64,000 nucleotides of DNA, taken from the NCBI RefSeq assembly GCF_032854445.1, contig NC_088302.1, positions 28,295,080 through 28,359,079 of the forward strand, in the 5' to 3' direction. The notes beneath the pieces were generated by a model. The model had not been told where the DNA came from. It saw only the letters and a list, made by a program, of their open reading frames with translations, and did no database searches. The position numbers and the translations under genes are program-made. Position 1 is the stretch's first letter; each line of letters opens with the position of its first letter. The DNA comes from Liolophura sinensis. Taxonomy: Eukaryota; Mollusca; Polyplacophora; Chitonida; Chitonidae. Positions 24,701 through 35,900 of the stretch are shown here, one piece after another.

Positions 24701-27700
24701 GCATCACTGAACGTTTTAAGCGGTGTGTTGTAAGAAGATGCTATAAGGCGCCGCTGACTCATCCATGAGTTCATACGCGATCCCAGGCCATCGAACAGAA
24801 ACCAAACCTGTCTTTCACCTTCACTGAATAACTCAATCTTGACCTTGAATAGATGAAAATTAGTGCTGTTTATTCACGGAAAAGGGAGTGATATGGACTT
24901 GATCAAATCGGGATTACCTGTCCTTATAGTGTCTGTACTTGAATCGTCTATCAGCCGTTTTTTGTTTTGTTTTTTTTTTTTGGTTTTTTTGTTTGCCATT
25001 CGCAGCTGGGCACAATGGATGTGAAAAAAAAACCTGAAAACCACTGTATCATTCAGTGGGAACCTGTATTTAAAGTGATCATAAAGTCTGCCACTAGATA
25101 TACTTAGAAAAAATGATATAGAACACAGTTATCGTAGAAAAATCTGTAAAAAATTCTATAAACTTTTGAAAGACGAGAAGACGAAGTTCAGCACTGAGGA
25201 TATGGCACTGACTGACAATTCACTCCGAGTAGACAAGTTGTAGAAGCACGTATGAAGCCCTTTCACTACCACTGAAAGCGTTACGTGATAATTGGCTGTC
25301 ACGTCCAAAAACTCATTAGCTCTCGATTGTCAGCGTGTTTTTTATAGTGGATAAACAGATACTGATACAGTAAAGTCACAATGCGTACATGTTGGGGAGG
25401 ATACTGCAGTAACTTGTCGAGGTGAACTGGCAAGGAAACCGCCTAGGGAGAATCACAGCTTGAAGAAAAATATTGTGACTTTGCGTTATCTTTCCTTAGC
25501 TAAGCCAAATTTATTACAAAAATATCTTCCCAAAATCTCTATGTTCGGTAAATTCCCTGAAGTTGGTACAGTCAGCTAGACCAAATGCCTACACCCATGC
25601 AGGATGAGGGCGAGCAGGGCCACTCAATCATGACACCTGTGTCCACGAACATCGCCCTGATGGAACGCCACACTAAAAGAAACACCGGCCCTTTGAACAC
25701 GGAACAGAGTTGATACTCTTTGGTTGGGTATCAGGCCTTTTTGTTTGTATTTTCTCATTGTCACCTTGTTTAATACCTATGGTACGGGAGAGCTCCTTGG
25801 TTTTGTGACGTCACTCTAGATAGCTATAACACGGCAAAAAAGTGGTCACCAAATGACTGGCTAGGTACCGACGATTGTTTGCTATTTATTTTGTTGACAA
25901 GCGGCGTAGAATTTTAAAAATATTTTAGAACATTTCTGGAATACTACTTTATTAATTAGTTCAGCTTTAGTGGCTGATTTTATGTTCACTTTAAAATCTA
26001 AGAAGTGCTTTTCCGTTTTCCTTCACAACAGAAATCCAGTTGCATTTTCGTTGTTCACCTATCCAAAAAATGTGGCGTAGTCGTGTCATCTTACCGCTGT
26101 GAAATCGAGGTATTATATATAGATGGTGTTGGAAAACTGTACTGAGTTAAAAGGGAAAGAAAATATAAAACTGAAGTAAGCATCAGTATGAAAGCCATAT
26201 GAAAACACTTACACATTTATTTTTTTAGATTTAGTTTCACTTTATTAAACACAGCTAAATGTTTGGAATGCATGTCATGCATGAGTTTTTGGGCCATGTT
26301 GATGATGTACATCGCTAATGACTTTCTTTGCCTAGAAACCAGGTACTAATGTCAGATTCGCCCCTTTCTTTGCACGAGCACAAATTACACCAGTAAGATT
26401 CACAAGATTTTTTCTTCAGACCTGAATGTAGAAAACGTCGGTGTGACGTGATCGGCAACAATCCTTATCAACATGGTCCATTTCAAATAAGTAAAGATAG
26501 GCATATTCTCACATACAGTTTTTAATGGCCCATCTTCTGATGTTTACTTCGTTTTAATGTTTTCTTTCTATTTAAGGCTTCATACCAACAGCTTAGGGAT
26601 AAAATGTCGATGCGCGGCCTCCGAGGCCGAGATTGTTGGCATGTTAGCGTCGCGCAAGGGCCAGTGCTGTAATTTTGAGTTCAGATCACGCTGATTTCCT
26701 ATCCGGTCATACGAGGGACGGTCTTACAACAACCTACGGATGGTCGTGGGTTTCTCCCGGGCTCTGCTCAGTTTCCTTCCACTATATATTGATGACCGCC
26801 GTTCTATAAATGAAATATTCTTGAGTACCGCGTAAAGCAACAATCAAATAAATAAATAAATCCAATCTCGATGTCATTCGTTCTTGAGTGTTCCGATATA
26901 TAGACACACCGGACTCCAGCTGGGTCGTGAAACACCACGGATGTTATGCTTACACTCATGAACTGATTACGGACAAAAACTAAGCTTTCCTCATTGGTAT
27001 CTCTCAGTAAATACGCCTCTTGATGTTTGCACTGGCACTGTCCGTGACACGGACTCAGAAGTCATTGAGAAAATGCATACATACCTGCTGAACCAGCAAT
27101 TGCTCCCATCTATCCAAAATATTTCCATCTCGATAAATAAGAGAAGAGGACAGAGTTTTAGCCGCTTCAACGCCTTCATTGATATACCCAGCCTCCATGT
27201 AATCGTAGACAAGCTGACCACTCCCACGAACTGCCTTAAACGCCAGGCGCCATTTACAAGCTTGGTCTGAAACCAAAGATAGCATACTATTACTTCACAA
27301 CTTCTTATGTAACTATAAATCTTAATTTATCTGAACTTCGTATTTGGATGTCGGGAGCAATCCATTTTTCAGTGATGGTTAGAGGTACTTGTCGTTAAAT
27401 CGGAACTCACGGGGCGCAGCTTCAAACATTTAAAGCCTTAACTGGACACTGAATCTGCAGCCATCAATGATTGTGGGGCTTTGGTGACAATAAGGGGTAA
27501 ACGACGCTCGTGAGGCCGTTTTGGCAATTTAACGTTCGTTAACGTTCCACCAATATGGTATATATATCTGTATCTAATAAGCTCATGGTGGGTTCCCCCG
27601 TGGAAAGGTCTGACGGTAACATGCGAATGGTCGTGTGTTTTCCGCGGGCTCTGCCCGGTTTCCTCCCACCATAATGCTGGGCGCCTTCCTATGAGTGAAA

Positions 27701-28894
27701 TATTCTTGAGTACGGTGTAAAACACAAATCAAATAAATAAATAAATAAATAAATATCACACAAAGGAAAGTTTACCAGTAACTTGCCAAAGGTCGTTTGT
27801 TAACCCGAGCACTCCAGTCTCCTCCACCCATAAAACTTACTGTCAGCGTATAAGAAGTTACAGGAGTTATTTTTATGTTATATAAGCCAAGTTGTGTGCA
27901 GCTGTTTGACTTTTCTCAGACCTATCACACGATTATTCTTGATTTCGTATCCATTTTAAGTCGGCTCTTTTACTCTGAATTGTGAAAAAAAATCATTGGA
28001 AAATACAATGTAATCAGATAAAATGAATTATCTCTGTTTACTTCTAGAAATTTGACGCACGCGACTCACAAATCCTGGAGGTGAAACAAACCCGATATTA
28101 ATATTTGCTAAATTGCTTAAAATCTTTTAGATTTTCCGAGAAAACTGGTAGGCGTTCGGAAACACTTTGTAATGTACAGTGTAAATGATCAGTAAAATAA
28201 TTCTTTTAGCTGCAAGTTGATTTTCATTTGAAATGAAAATTCTTTGAAAAAACTTTAACATCGCAACCGGATGTTCGGACTATGAAGAATTTTGGCACAG
28301 CACTTACAAGCGCGTTCTGTGAATGTCCTTTGGGAAAGCACGTAATTAGCTGTACATGGTAGTACAACTGCTCCTTTCTGATGGTTTTTCACTACAGATT
28401 TCCGACTTATATCTGGTAACTGGTGATACGTGAGACTTACCAACGTGGCTGCCTTGTTCTGACCGGGGCCTTGTGATTGGAGGTCGACAAGTTTCCTCAT
28501 CAGCGTGGCAGTACTGATGCCTATACAGCGGAGGTTCTTGGGGTATGTAATGCAACGGGGCTGGTCGTCTGCTAATATGGTGTGATTGTAGGTGTGGCTT
28601 GGTATTTCTATACTCCGAATGAAGGTAAGATGATTGCTCCCCTGCCATTGGCCCATGAGGGTGATTAAAGGATTGTATGGGCCTACTGGTTTCAGCCTGC
28701 TGGTCAAAAACTGATCTTTGCCTCGTGCTTCGTGTTGGTGGTCTAGCATTTGTCTCATCTTGTCCAACGCCTGCCTGAGGTTTAGTATTCAATCCCTGAT
28801 CCAAGAAGTTGTGAAAGAAAAGACTGCTTCCTGGGGCTGTTGCTAGCAGCCAAATTGCCACCTGGAGGCCACCGACCCTACACCAGTTGCTCAT
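21719..28894 (-). CDS. Gene A: secreted protein with the cluster's CxW-FKAV module, 5 exons, about 349 aa
   Basis: The exons in transcription order are 28894-28441, 27266-27085, 24843-24683, 23585-23404 and 21789-21719. They total 1050 nt with intron phases 1, 0, 2, 1. The ATG at 28894 (A at -3) opens a signal peptide (MSNWCRVGGLQVAIWLLA). Residues 28-151 form a polar region rich in Pro, His, Arg and Ser with an RSTRQR basic site. The conserved module starts at about residue 153 (ACKWRLAFKAVRGSGQ) and continues with YRDGNILDRWE, VKIELF, QVWFLFDGLGS and RRLIASSYN. A Cys-rich part (CACSSNC, CPWEDD, YFVYK) and the end GDRVLISAKICDV follow. This is the most diverged copy: it has a longer Cys-rich segment and lacks the late Cys seen in B, C and D. 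The function is unknown and secretion is inferred. Introns 2 and 3 are over 1 kb, and intron 4 is filled by a 32-bp minisatellite. It is divergent to gene B, about 4.1 kb away. Confidence 0.8.
21880..23172. repeat. 32-bp minisatellite with 64-bp and 288-bp higher-order structure, intron 4 of gene A
   Basis: Two monomer types alternate: GAAAGATCCACATCAG followed by TATCATTAGCAGGATA, or by GATCATTGGCAGGCGA. A nine-monomer block starting near 22421 returns at about 22709 with the same private variants (GAAGAATCC, ATTATTAGCAAG), so blocks of 288 bp were copied as one. Confidence 0.9.
23900..24260. repeat. Old dispersed repeat, copy in intron 3 of gene A
   Basis: ACAACGTTCAACATAAATCA, GACGCAAGGAAT and later GCGGAACTAGATACAAACAT, GAATCAGAGT and CCACATTTACTTGCAAGA align with the segments at 39655-40170 and 44905-45050. 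No intact coding frame is shared between the copies. Confidence 0.5.
26612..26863 (+). repeat. SINE family 1, diverged full-length copy
   Basis: All blocks are present from GCGGCCTCCGAGGCCGAG to CAATCAAATAAATAAATAAA with many substitutions; it lies in intron 2 of gene A. AATGTCGATG/AATCTCGATG on the two sides may be the worn target duplication. Confidence 0.8.
27588..27759 (+). repeat. SINE family 1, 3' two-thirds
   Basis: It starts near GTGGAAAGGTCTGACGG and ends in a long AAATAAAT tail, in intron 1 of gene A, in antisense to the gene. Confidence 0.85.
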
Positions 28895-29029
28895 CGTGAG
28901 ACTTCCAGTAAAAACTACGCCACGTAATATTGGTTGTGTTAGCCGATCGTAGAGCGCTTGACCTTGTATGCAGAGAGAAGGCAACCCGAGTCAATTTATG
29001 AATACTAGATGTTGACAATGATTCATGTT

Positions 29030-29332
29030 TCAACACACGCCTTCTGAAGGAAAAGTGTTTACATTATCGCTCGTCCTCGTCTGCAATACGCATTGATTGT
29101 TTACCAATTCTAGATAAATCTGTTCTATGTTTCGACTACTTTTCATGACCGTGTTTCTGCTTATTACTTTAGACGCCCGTGGCATATGAAATAGCCGATT
29201 CCAAAACAACATGGTAAAGCTGTTATCCATATCTTTATAAAACATGAAATTGTTTTGTCTATGTGGCAAACTACATATGCACACTAAGGGGCAGATAAAG
29301 GATAAGATGAGCCAATTGACATAGCATTTCAT
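29030..29332 (-). CDS. Possible small secreted protein, single exon, 100 aa
   Basis: From ATG at 29332 (A at -3) the frame stays open for 100 codons. It begins with a convincing signal peptide pattern (MKCYVNWLILSFICPLVCIC) followed by a polar chain with few acidic residues. No family is recognised. There are isolated basic residues but no clear paired-basic, amidated peptide repeats, so a neuropeptide precursor is only a thought. It sits upstream of gene A on the same strand, so it could also be part of A's leader or chance. No splice sites are needed. Transcript evidence would decide. Confidence 0.25.
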   Translation of the reverse strand: MKCYVNWLILSFICPLVCICSLPHRQNNFMFYKDMDNSFTMLFWNRLFHMPRASKVISRNTVMKSSRNIEQIYLELVNNQCVLQTRTSDNVNTFPSEGVC

Positions 29333-31528
29333 TATGAGACATGAGGTTCACTGAGACATGTCAAGCATAACAGCTTCCAAGTAGATTAAACGTATTGCTT
29401 AAATCACGGTTTTGCTTTGTCCAGAAATCTAGTGTAACACATGCACATTGCAAGCATGAGGTGACCGGTGTAAGGTTTGTTGTGTATTGCTCGTCTCCAC
29501 CCACAATCATAATCTGTAAAGGGCCAGTAACATCGCTTTGTTTGATTATGTTAGGCTTTTTATGTTTGGATTAACGCTCTTCCTAAAGTTTCGAAAACAG
29601 TTCCTTAGTAACCTGGTCTGACCAGTTATTCTCTACCATGCTTATGGTCATAGAGCATCAGAATTAAACACCTGAGCTGCCAATCTTCATAGAGGATCAA
29701 TGTTTCATCAAGTTTTAAATTCCCCAAAATGACTTCTGTCTGTTAGGGTACTTGACTCGCAGTTATGTGGACACGCGACTGCATGTAATAGGAATGTCTA
29801 ACCGAGGAACCCGGAAGGTGTATATATGATGGACGGATATTTTTTAAGAGAGCGGAGAGGCTGAACTTTAATTAATATAGATAGATTTTTTACCCTTGGC
29901 ATGATCGACAGCTCGCGATTGTAACACGCTGTCCCCGGGACCGCGAAGCGATATTAGACTTCACCCAAAATTTCAGTCATTAAATTTGATGTGTTCCTTT
30001 CCGTTATTTTAGCTGCAATTTGTTGTACGATAACTTAACACGAAATTACGTTGTCAAGCAATATTTTGTCCATATTACACAAGAAATGACGATTTTAAAA
30101 TGATTTACCGGTATAACTCTGACTTAAGTCCACAATCGCTACGTGATCTCGAGACCCGGTGCTCCAGGACACTAAGCATTGTAAAGGATAACTGGAGAGG
30201 CCGAGAAGCCGGGGAGAGGGGTGGGGGTTGGTGGGTTGGGGGTTAGGAGAGGTTATTAGTCAACTGTTTTCGTTTTTTTTTTGTGAAGTATCTTACAGTG
30301 ATGAGGGGAACACGCCATGAATATGTGGGAGTCAGTCCAAATATAAAAGAAAACGAACATCCAAACGTGCAGTGAAGACACTTGCATCCGAAAAATAGCA
30401 GGTAATCGTTGTAAACTTTTGACACATCGTACAAATCGTGTGAGATCTTGATGAATCTAAAAATGTCGTCAGCGAATGATTTTGAATGATCTAAGACATT
30501 TTTTTTTCGACGTAAAATCTGACTGATTTGAACTGATCGCGCTTTGTCGTATCAACAACATACGAACATCGCAAAGGATCTCCATGGATCTTATGCGCCT
30601 TTTTGGCACGCAGTGTCTTTCATTTCATGCAATCAGGTGAGTATATATCCTTAGCTTTCATGTTGTACAATGTCCTATCATCACATACACTTTGCCTTTT
30701 CTCTACAACACACCAAAGTATCAACACAGCAGCACAGTTTTTAGATGTTGCTACTGGAGGTGGGATCACAGCATTTTAGCACCTTAGAAACCTCCAGCCG
30801 GGGTGGGGTCGGGGATGTTAGTGTTAAACCTGGTCAAAAAGTTTTCATCTCTACCCACACAGCCAAAATAGATATTGATAATATATTTTATCTTGGTTCA
30901 AATAACAATGCAGAAATTTATAGTATAGCAACAGCTTATAAGATCTATGTGCGGTATTATCCAGTCAGTGGTCCAAAACTCTTCAATTCGCAGGCAAATT
31001 AACTCTAACATCTCTATTAAACCTCCGTGGAACAGATGAATGAAGTAGATAACGTGATTCAAGTCATATTCTTTTTACTACCAACATGACACACGAAAAA
31101 TATTTAAGTTTTCTATTCCATAGTTGTGTCCTCTTGTTTTTTTTCATTATATGTTGTCATCATAGTTACCTCATCGTTTAATTAAAATACAACATTAGAA
31201 TATAAAATTGCAAAACCTTTATTTATTCATTTTACTTGAAAACATGTACACTGCAATGCTATCGTGTTCAAATAGAACAAGAGATCCTCTGCATCCGTGA
31301 ATGTAGGCCTGCGGATATGTAGCAATCACTGTGTATTGGAGGACTGAGGTGGGGAATTCATTACGTCTTTCTATATTTGTACTTTTCACATTACTGACAT
31401 CGCTTTCATCACTGGGCCCATCAATAGAAATGAACTGAAGGGATTTTCGAAATCCCGTTTGCTTCAGGCTCAGTATTATTAGTGAAAGAGCTTACATATT
31501 AATCCTTCAGACCTCCCATCAATACCAA

Positions 31529-31775
31529 CGGGCCTCCGTGGCACGACGCAATGACCCAGGAGCCTCTTACCAATGCGGTCGCGAGGAGTTCAAGTCCAGC
31601 TCATGCTGGCTCTCTTTCCGGCAGAACGTGGGAAGATCCACCAGCAACCTGAGGATGGTCGTGGGTTTACTCCGGGCTCTGCCCGGTCTCCTTCAGTCAA
31701 AATGCTGGCCGCTGTCGTATACGTGAAATATTCTTGAGTACTGCGTAAAAGCATCAAGTAACTAAATAATAAACA
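31529..31775 (+). repeat. SINE family 1, nearly full length, head deleted
   Basis: GGGCCTCCGTGGC is joined directly to ACGACGCAATGACCCAGGAG, so the part of the head after the A box start is deleted. The rest is complete to GTACTGCGTAAAAGC. It lies in the A-B intergenic space. Confidence 0.85.
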
Positions 31776-32970
31776 GTGGCATGAAAATATTTCCCTAAAT
31801 AAACAAGGGATATGAACACCTTTTATTTGTTCGTTATGTTCTAGTGTGATAATTTCAATTTGCGCTTAATTGCTAAAATTTGATCGAATTTGGCACGTAA
31901 AATTTGAATTGCTCGCCTGTTATACTTAAGTATATCCACAACAGTCAATCCTGTGTCTCAAAACAAAAACATCTGTCGGGAATATTTAACATAACACTTC
32001 ATTCACCAGTCTTCAGTCGGCAACGAAACATACATATATACACAGTTTTTCAAAGCTAAAGAATGGACTACAAAGATTGCTCTAGACTGACGGACTCTTA
32101 CCCATTTCTTATAAAGCTGAATCATCTCTAATTTTACATAACGTATACGGGCCTGGAAAGCCCTCCGTACATTAACAAATGCTGTGATTGACAATCCAGT
32201 ACTGGGTAGACCTCTATTCCTACAAATCAACAAATATTGCGAGGAAAATATTATGAAGTATCGGTAGGCTTCTCCTATTTTTGGTGTACTCTTTCCAAAA
32301 GGTTTTGCTGAAACGATCATTTTAGTCCTAAAAATGTGTAGGTAGATGTCGCTTGATTCGTAGGCTTCAAATTTATGAAAAACGAGTTTTAGCATTCTCT
32401 AATTACATATGGAAAGAGAAACAAATGAAGCATTATTTTCATTTTATTTGAGATTTTCAGTTCATAATCGTGCGTTCCAAATTTGAAACAGCCTGGAATA
32501 AGACGTGTCACCTGGGCTCTCTATTTATAGAAAAAAGATGGCCATGTAAAATCATAGGGTCACCGTTTCAGCGAAGAGAGTAGAGTTAATTCTACTTTAA
32601 CATAGGTGCACTATTTGAAATTTCATGATTCGTAGACAAGCAATATAGTGACTTTTTGATCCCTGAATTTAGATTTAAAAATGCATAGATTAATGGTCAT
32701 CTGAGCTGTACGAAGCTTCATGGCACGATATCACAAGACCTCAACCAGCATTCGTGTGTGTATACATCATAGTGTGTTATATTCCGTCGGACCGTGTTGT
32801 TACAACAGAATTAGTGTTTATTTGAGGTGTGTTGTAGGTTGCCAATACAGCAAGAGGGTTCGGGGTACACTTACATACCAACATTTCAAACATCCATGAT
32901 ACACAAGGCTGGACGCGGACAGCAGAATTTAACATTCTATGTTACAGTGTTAGAAGATAGCGCGTCTAAA

Positions 32971-35900
32971 ATGAGCAGACCAGAGGTGAGGGGGATAATT
33001 GTTCTCGAGACTATTGTCATCCTTTGGACACAGATGGCTATTAGCCATCTCAATCACTCAAACGCCGGCCCCGATGTAATAGCTCAATACGTCTTCAGCG
33101 ACCCTGTGCAATCGTTAAACTCCCGCGGATCTGCCAAACCCGACGATAGCGAGAATCGAAAGTCTTCGACACGCATCTATAAGAAGAGGCAAGAACGTTC
33201 AGACCAGCATCTAGCGAGTCGCACCGATCTACAAGGGAAGTTCTCTCCACGCTGGGAGTCCTTATTCAGAGAGTCAAACAACCACAAACAGGCAACAAGT
33301 CAAAGACGGTCAAGTAGGCGGAGATATGAGCAAAAAGAAGTATTTCCTCTGTTAGAGTCAACATACAGAGAGTCAACCATTCCCAGAGAGGTAAGCAACC
33401 ACAGAGAGTCAATTAGCCGAAGGCAGTCAAGCAGGCGCAGATATAAACAAGACCCAGTATCTCCCCCCTTAGAGTCCTCGTACGGAGAGTCAACCAATCA
33501 CGGAGAGTCAAACAACCCCGGAGTGTCAAGCAGCCGAATACAGTCAAGCAAGCGCAGATATGAACAACAGCAAGTATCTCCCCCTTTAGAGTCATCATAC
33601 AGAGAGTCAACCAACCACAGAGAGTCTAGTAGCCGAAGACAGTCAAGCAGACGAAGAGATCATCAAGAGCCTACCAACAAAGAGTCAAACAACCAGAAAG
33701 AATCAACCGTCAGAAGGAAGGAAGGGACATTATACGAGAACCCACTGTACGCATTAACACAAAGAGATTCTAACTCTGACAGAGATAAACAATGGAGACA
33801 AACAGAGGAGCAAAGAGACTTTTCTAACAACAGTGAACAAGAGAAAAAAAGGTTAAAGGCCGAAGGGGTTCAGTCAGAAGAAAAAGCCTACTATGAAAGT
33901 GGTACGCTACAAATGCAACCATACAACCAAGAAGACCTGTCCTTATACAGAGGGAGCGATGCACCCAGCAAAACTCTGCCAAATATGCATCATCAGAATC
34001 AAGACCAGAAAATGCGATTTGCCCAGAAAGATCAACCAAATGATCAGCCTGAAAGAAGACTGTTTTATAACAGAGGTGATTTTCAAGCAAACCCATACAA
34101 CCTGCGTGATCGTGTACTAGCATCGTCTTACAACAAATGGGACGGTGAAAGAAGAAAGCCATACGACTCACTAAATTCCCAGTATAGAAAGAAACATTAT
34201 GATTCGGCGACACCTTTTGGGCCTTCACACTACAGATATGACACGCATTTGGCAGAGAGCTCTCCGCAATTCTCAGAGAGTCATCAGTCTTTACCACGAA
34301 CTGTTGGAACCTACAACCCTTCACAACAACAATGGCAAGAAGGGTTAACGGTTTCAAGAGAGAATGGACACCGACTGTCTCACCCAGCCCCAATGTATCC
34401 GTGGCACAGCCCTCCGCACCCTAGCATCAGCAGTCGGTACAAATCAACTTTGGACCATCCAAGTTTCCTTCCGGAATTGTCAGAAGAGCACATCCCGCAG
34501 GATTCTGGTATTGGGCCACCTCGGTACAGACATAACCTATTTCACCATCCCAACCGTTATAGTCGTCGGGCGGCGCGGTCAGTAGGTGAGATACTCCACT
34601 CTTATTTATTATTCGATACATAGTACATGACCGAGAATGTTTGATAAGGTTCTTGGATTTTGGATAAACACAGGGAAGAAATGTTTACCGTTTTATGACT
34701 AATAATCTCTTGTATGACAATACCTGTGATGCTGTACAACAAGAACAGGCACAAGTGGTTACCGTTTCATGACTCCTAATCTTTTGCATAACGATACCCG
34801 TAATGCTGTACAACAAGAACAGGCACCAGTGGTTACCGTTTCATGATTCTTAATCTCTTGTATGATGTTTACTAATGTTTACACGGTAAACTCAGCAAGT
34901 AGTTATGGTAAACTTTACTTATCTCATTTTCAGGTGATGGTTGTTGGTGGGAAATGGTATTCAAAGCAGTAAGCGGAAATCAACGTGTAGTTATCAACGA
35001 TTTCTTGGAAGGAGGAAATATAAATAAAAACCAACCAAAAGCAAGAGATCTGGACAGCGCATTAGTCTTTCGAGATGGAGATATCCTAGATAACTGGGAT
35101 CTTTTAGTTATCGAAAAGGTTTTACTCATAGCATAACATGCATTAGTTGTGACACTGTTGTCATCTGTTATCACCTTGTCACGTCTGAAATTCTGCACGT
35201 GTTTATCTGTACGTCTTGTATTGCGTGACGGCGATGTTATACACGTGTTTATCAGTACGTCTGTGATTGTATTGTGTGACGATGATGTTATACACGTGTT
35301 TATCTGTACGTTTGTGATTGTATTGTATGACGATGATGTTATACACGAGTTTATCAGTACGTCTGTGATTGTATTGTGTGACGATGATGTTTTACACGTG
35401 TTTATCTGTATGTCTGTGATTGTCTTGTATGACGATGATGTTATACACGTGTTTATCTGTATGTCTGTGATTGTATTGTGTGACGATGATGTTGTACACG
35501 TGTTTATCTGTACGTCTGTGATTGTATCGTATGAAGATGATGTTATAGACGTGTTTATCTGTACGTCTGTGATCGTATTGTGTGACGGTGATGTTGTACA
35601 CGTTTTTATCTGTACCTCAGTGGCTGTATTGTGTGATGGTAATGTTATGGACGCGTTTATCTGTACGTATGTGATTCTGTTGCGCGACTGTAATGTTGTA
35701 CACGTGTTTTATTTGTACGTCTGTAGCTGTACACGTGCTTATGTGTTCTTATGTAATTCTATTGCGTGACGGTGACGTTCTGCACGTGTTTATCTGTACG
35801 TCTTGCATTACATGATGGCGATGTTGTACAAGTATTTATCTGTACGTCTTGTATTGTATTGTGTAACGACGATATTTTACACGTGTTTGTCTATACGTCT

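Larger units (their letters stand above)
28895..32970. other. Divergent intergenic region between genes A and B
   Basis: About 4.1 kb hold the promoters of both genes, the possible small secreted protein at 29030-29332 and one SINE. An ATAAAT word about 105 bp upstream of the A start is the only TATA-like sequence near A. A G-rich patch lies at 30200-30250. Confidence 0.6.

Noticed and set aside
30745-31002. 85-codon plus frame between A and B
   Set aside because: No signal peptide, family resemblance or splice support was seen; the length is within chance for this base composition.
32003-32395. 130-codon minus frame upstream of B
   Set aside because: No recognisable motif or splice context was seen. 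Left as possible but unsupported.
35149-35769. 206-codon plus frame in intron 2 of gene B
   Set aside because: It is the 51-bp minisatellite again; it would replace the exon 2 to exon 3 junction that is conserved in all four genes.
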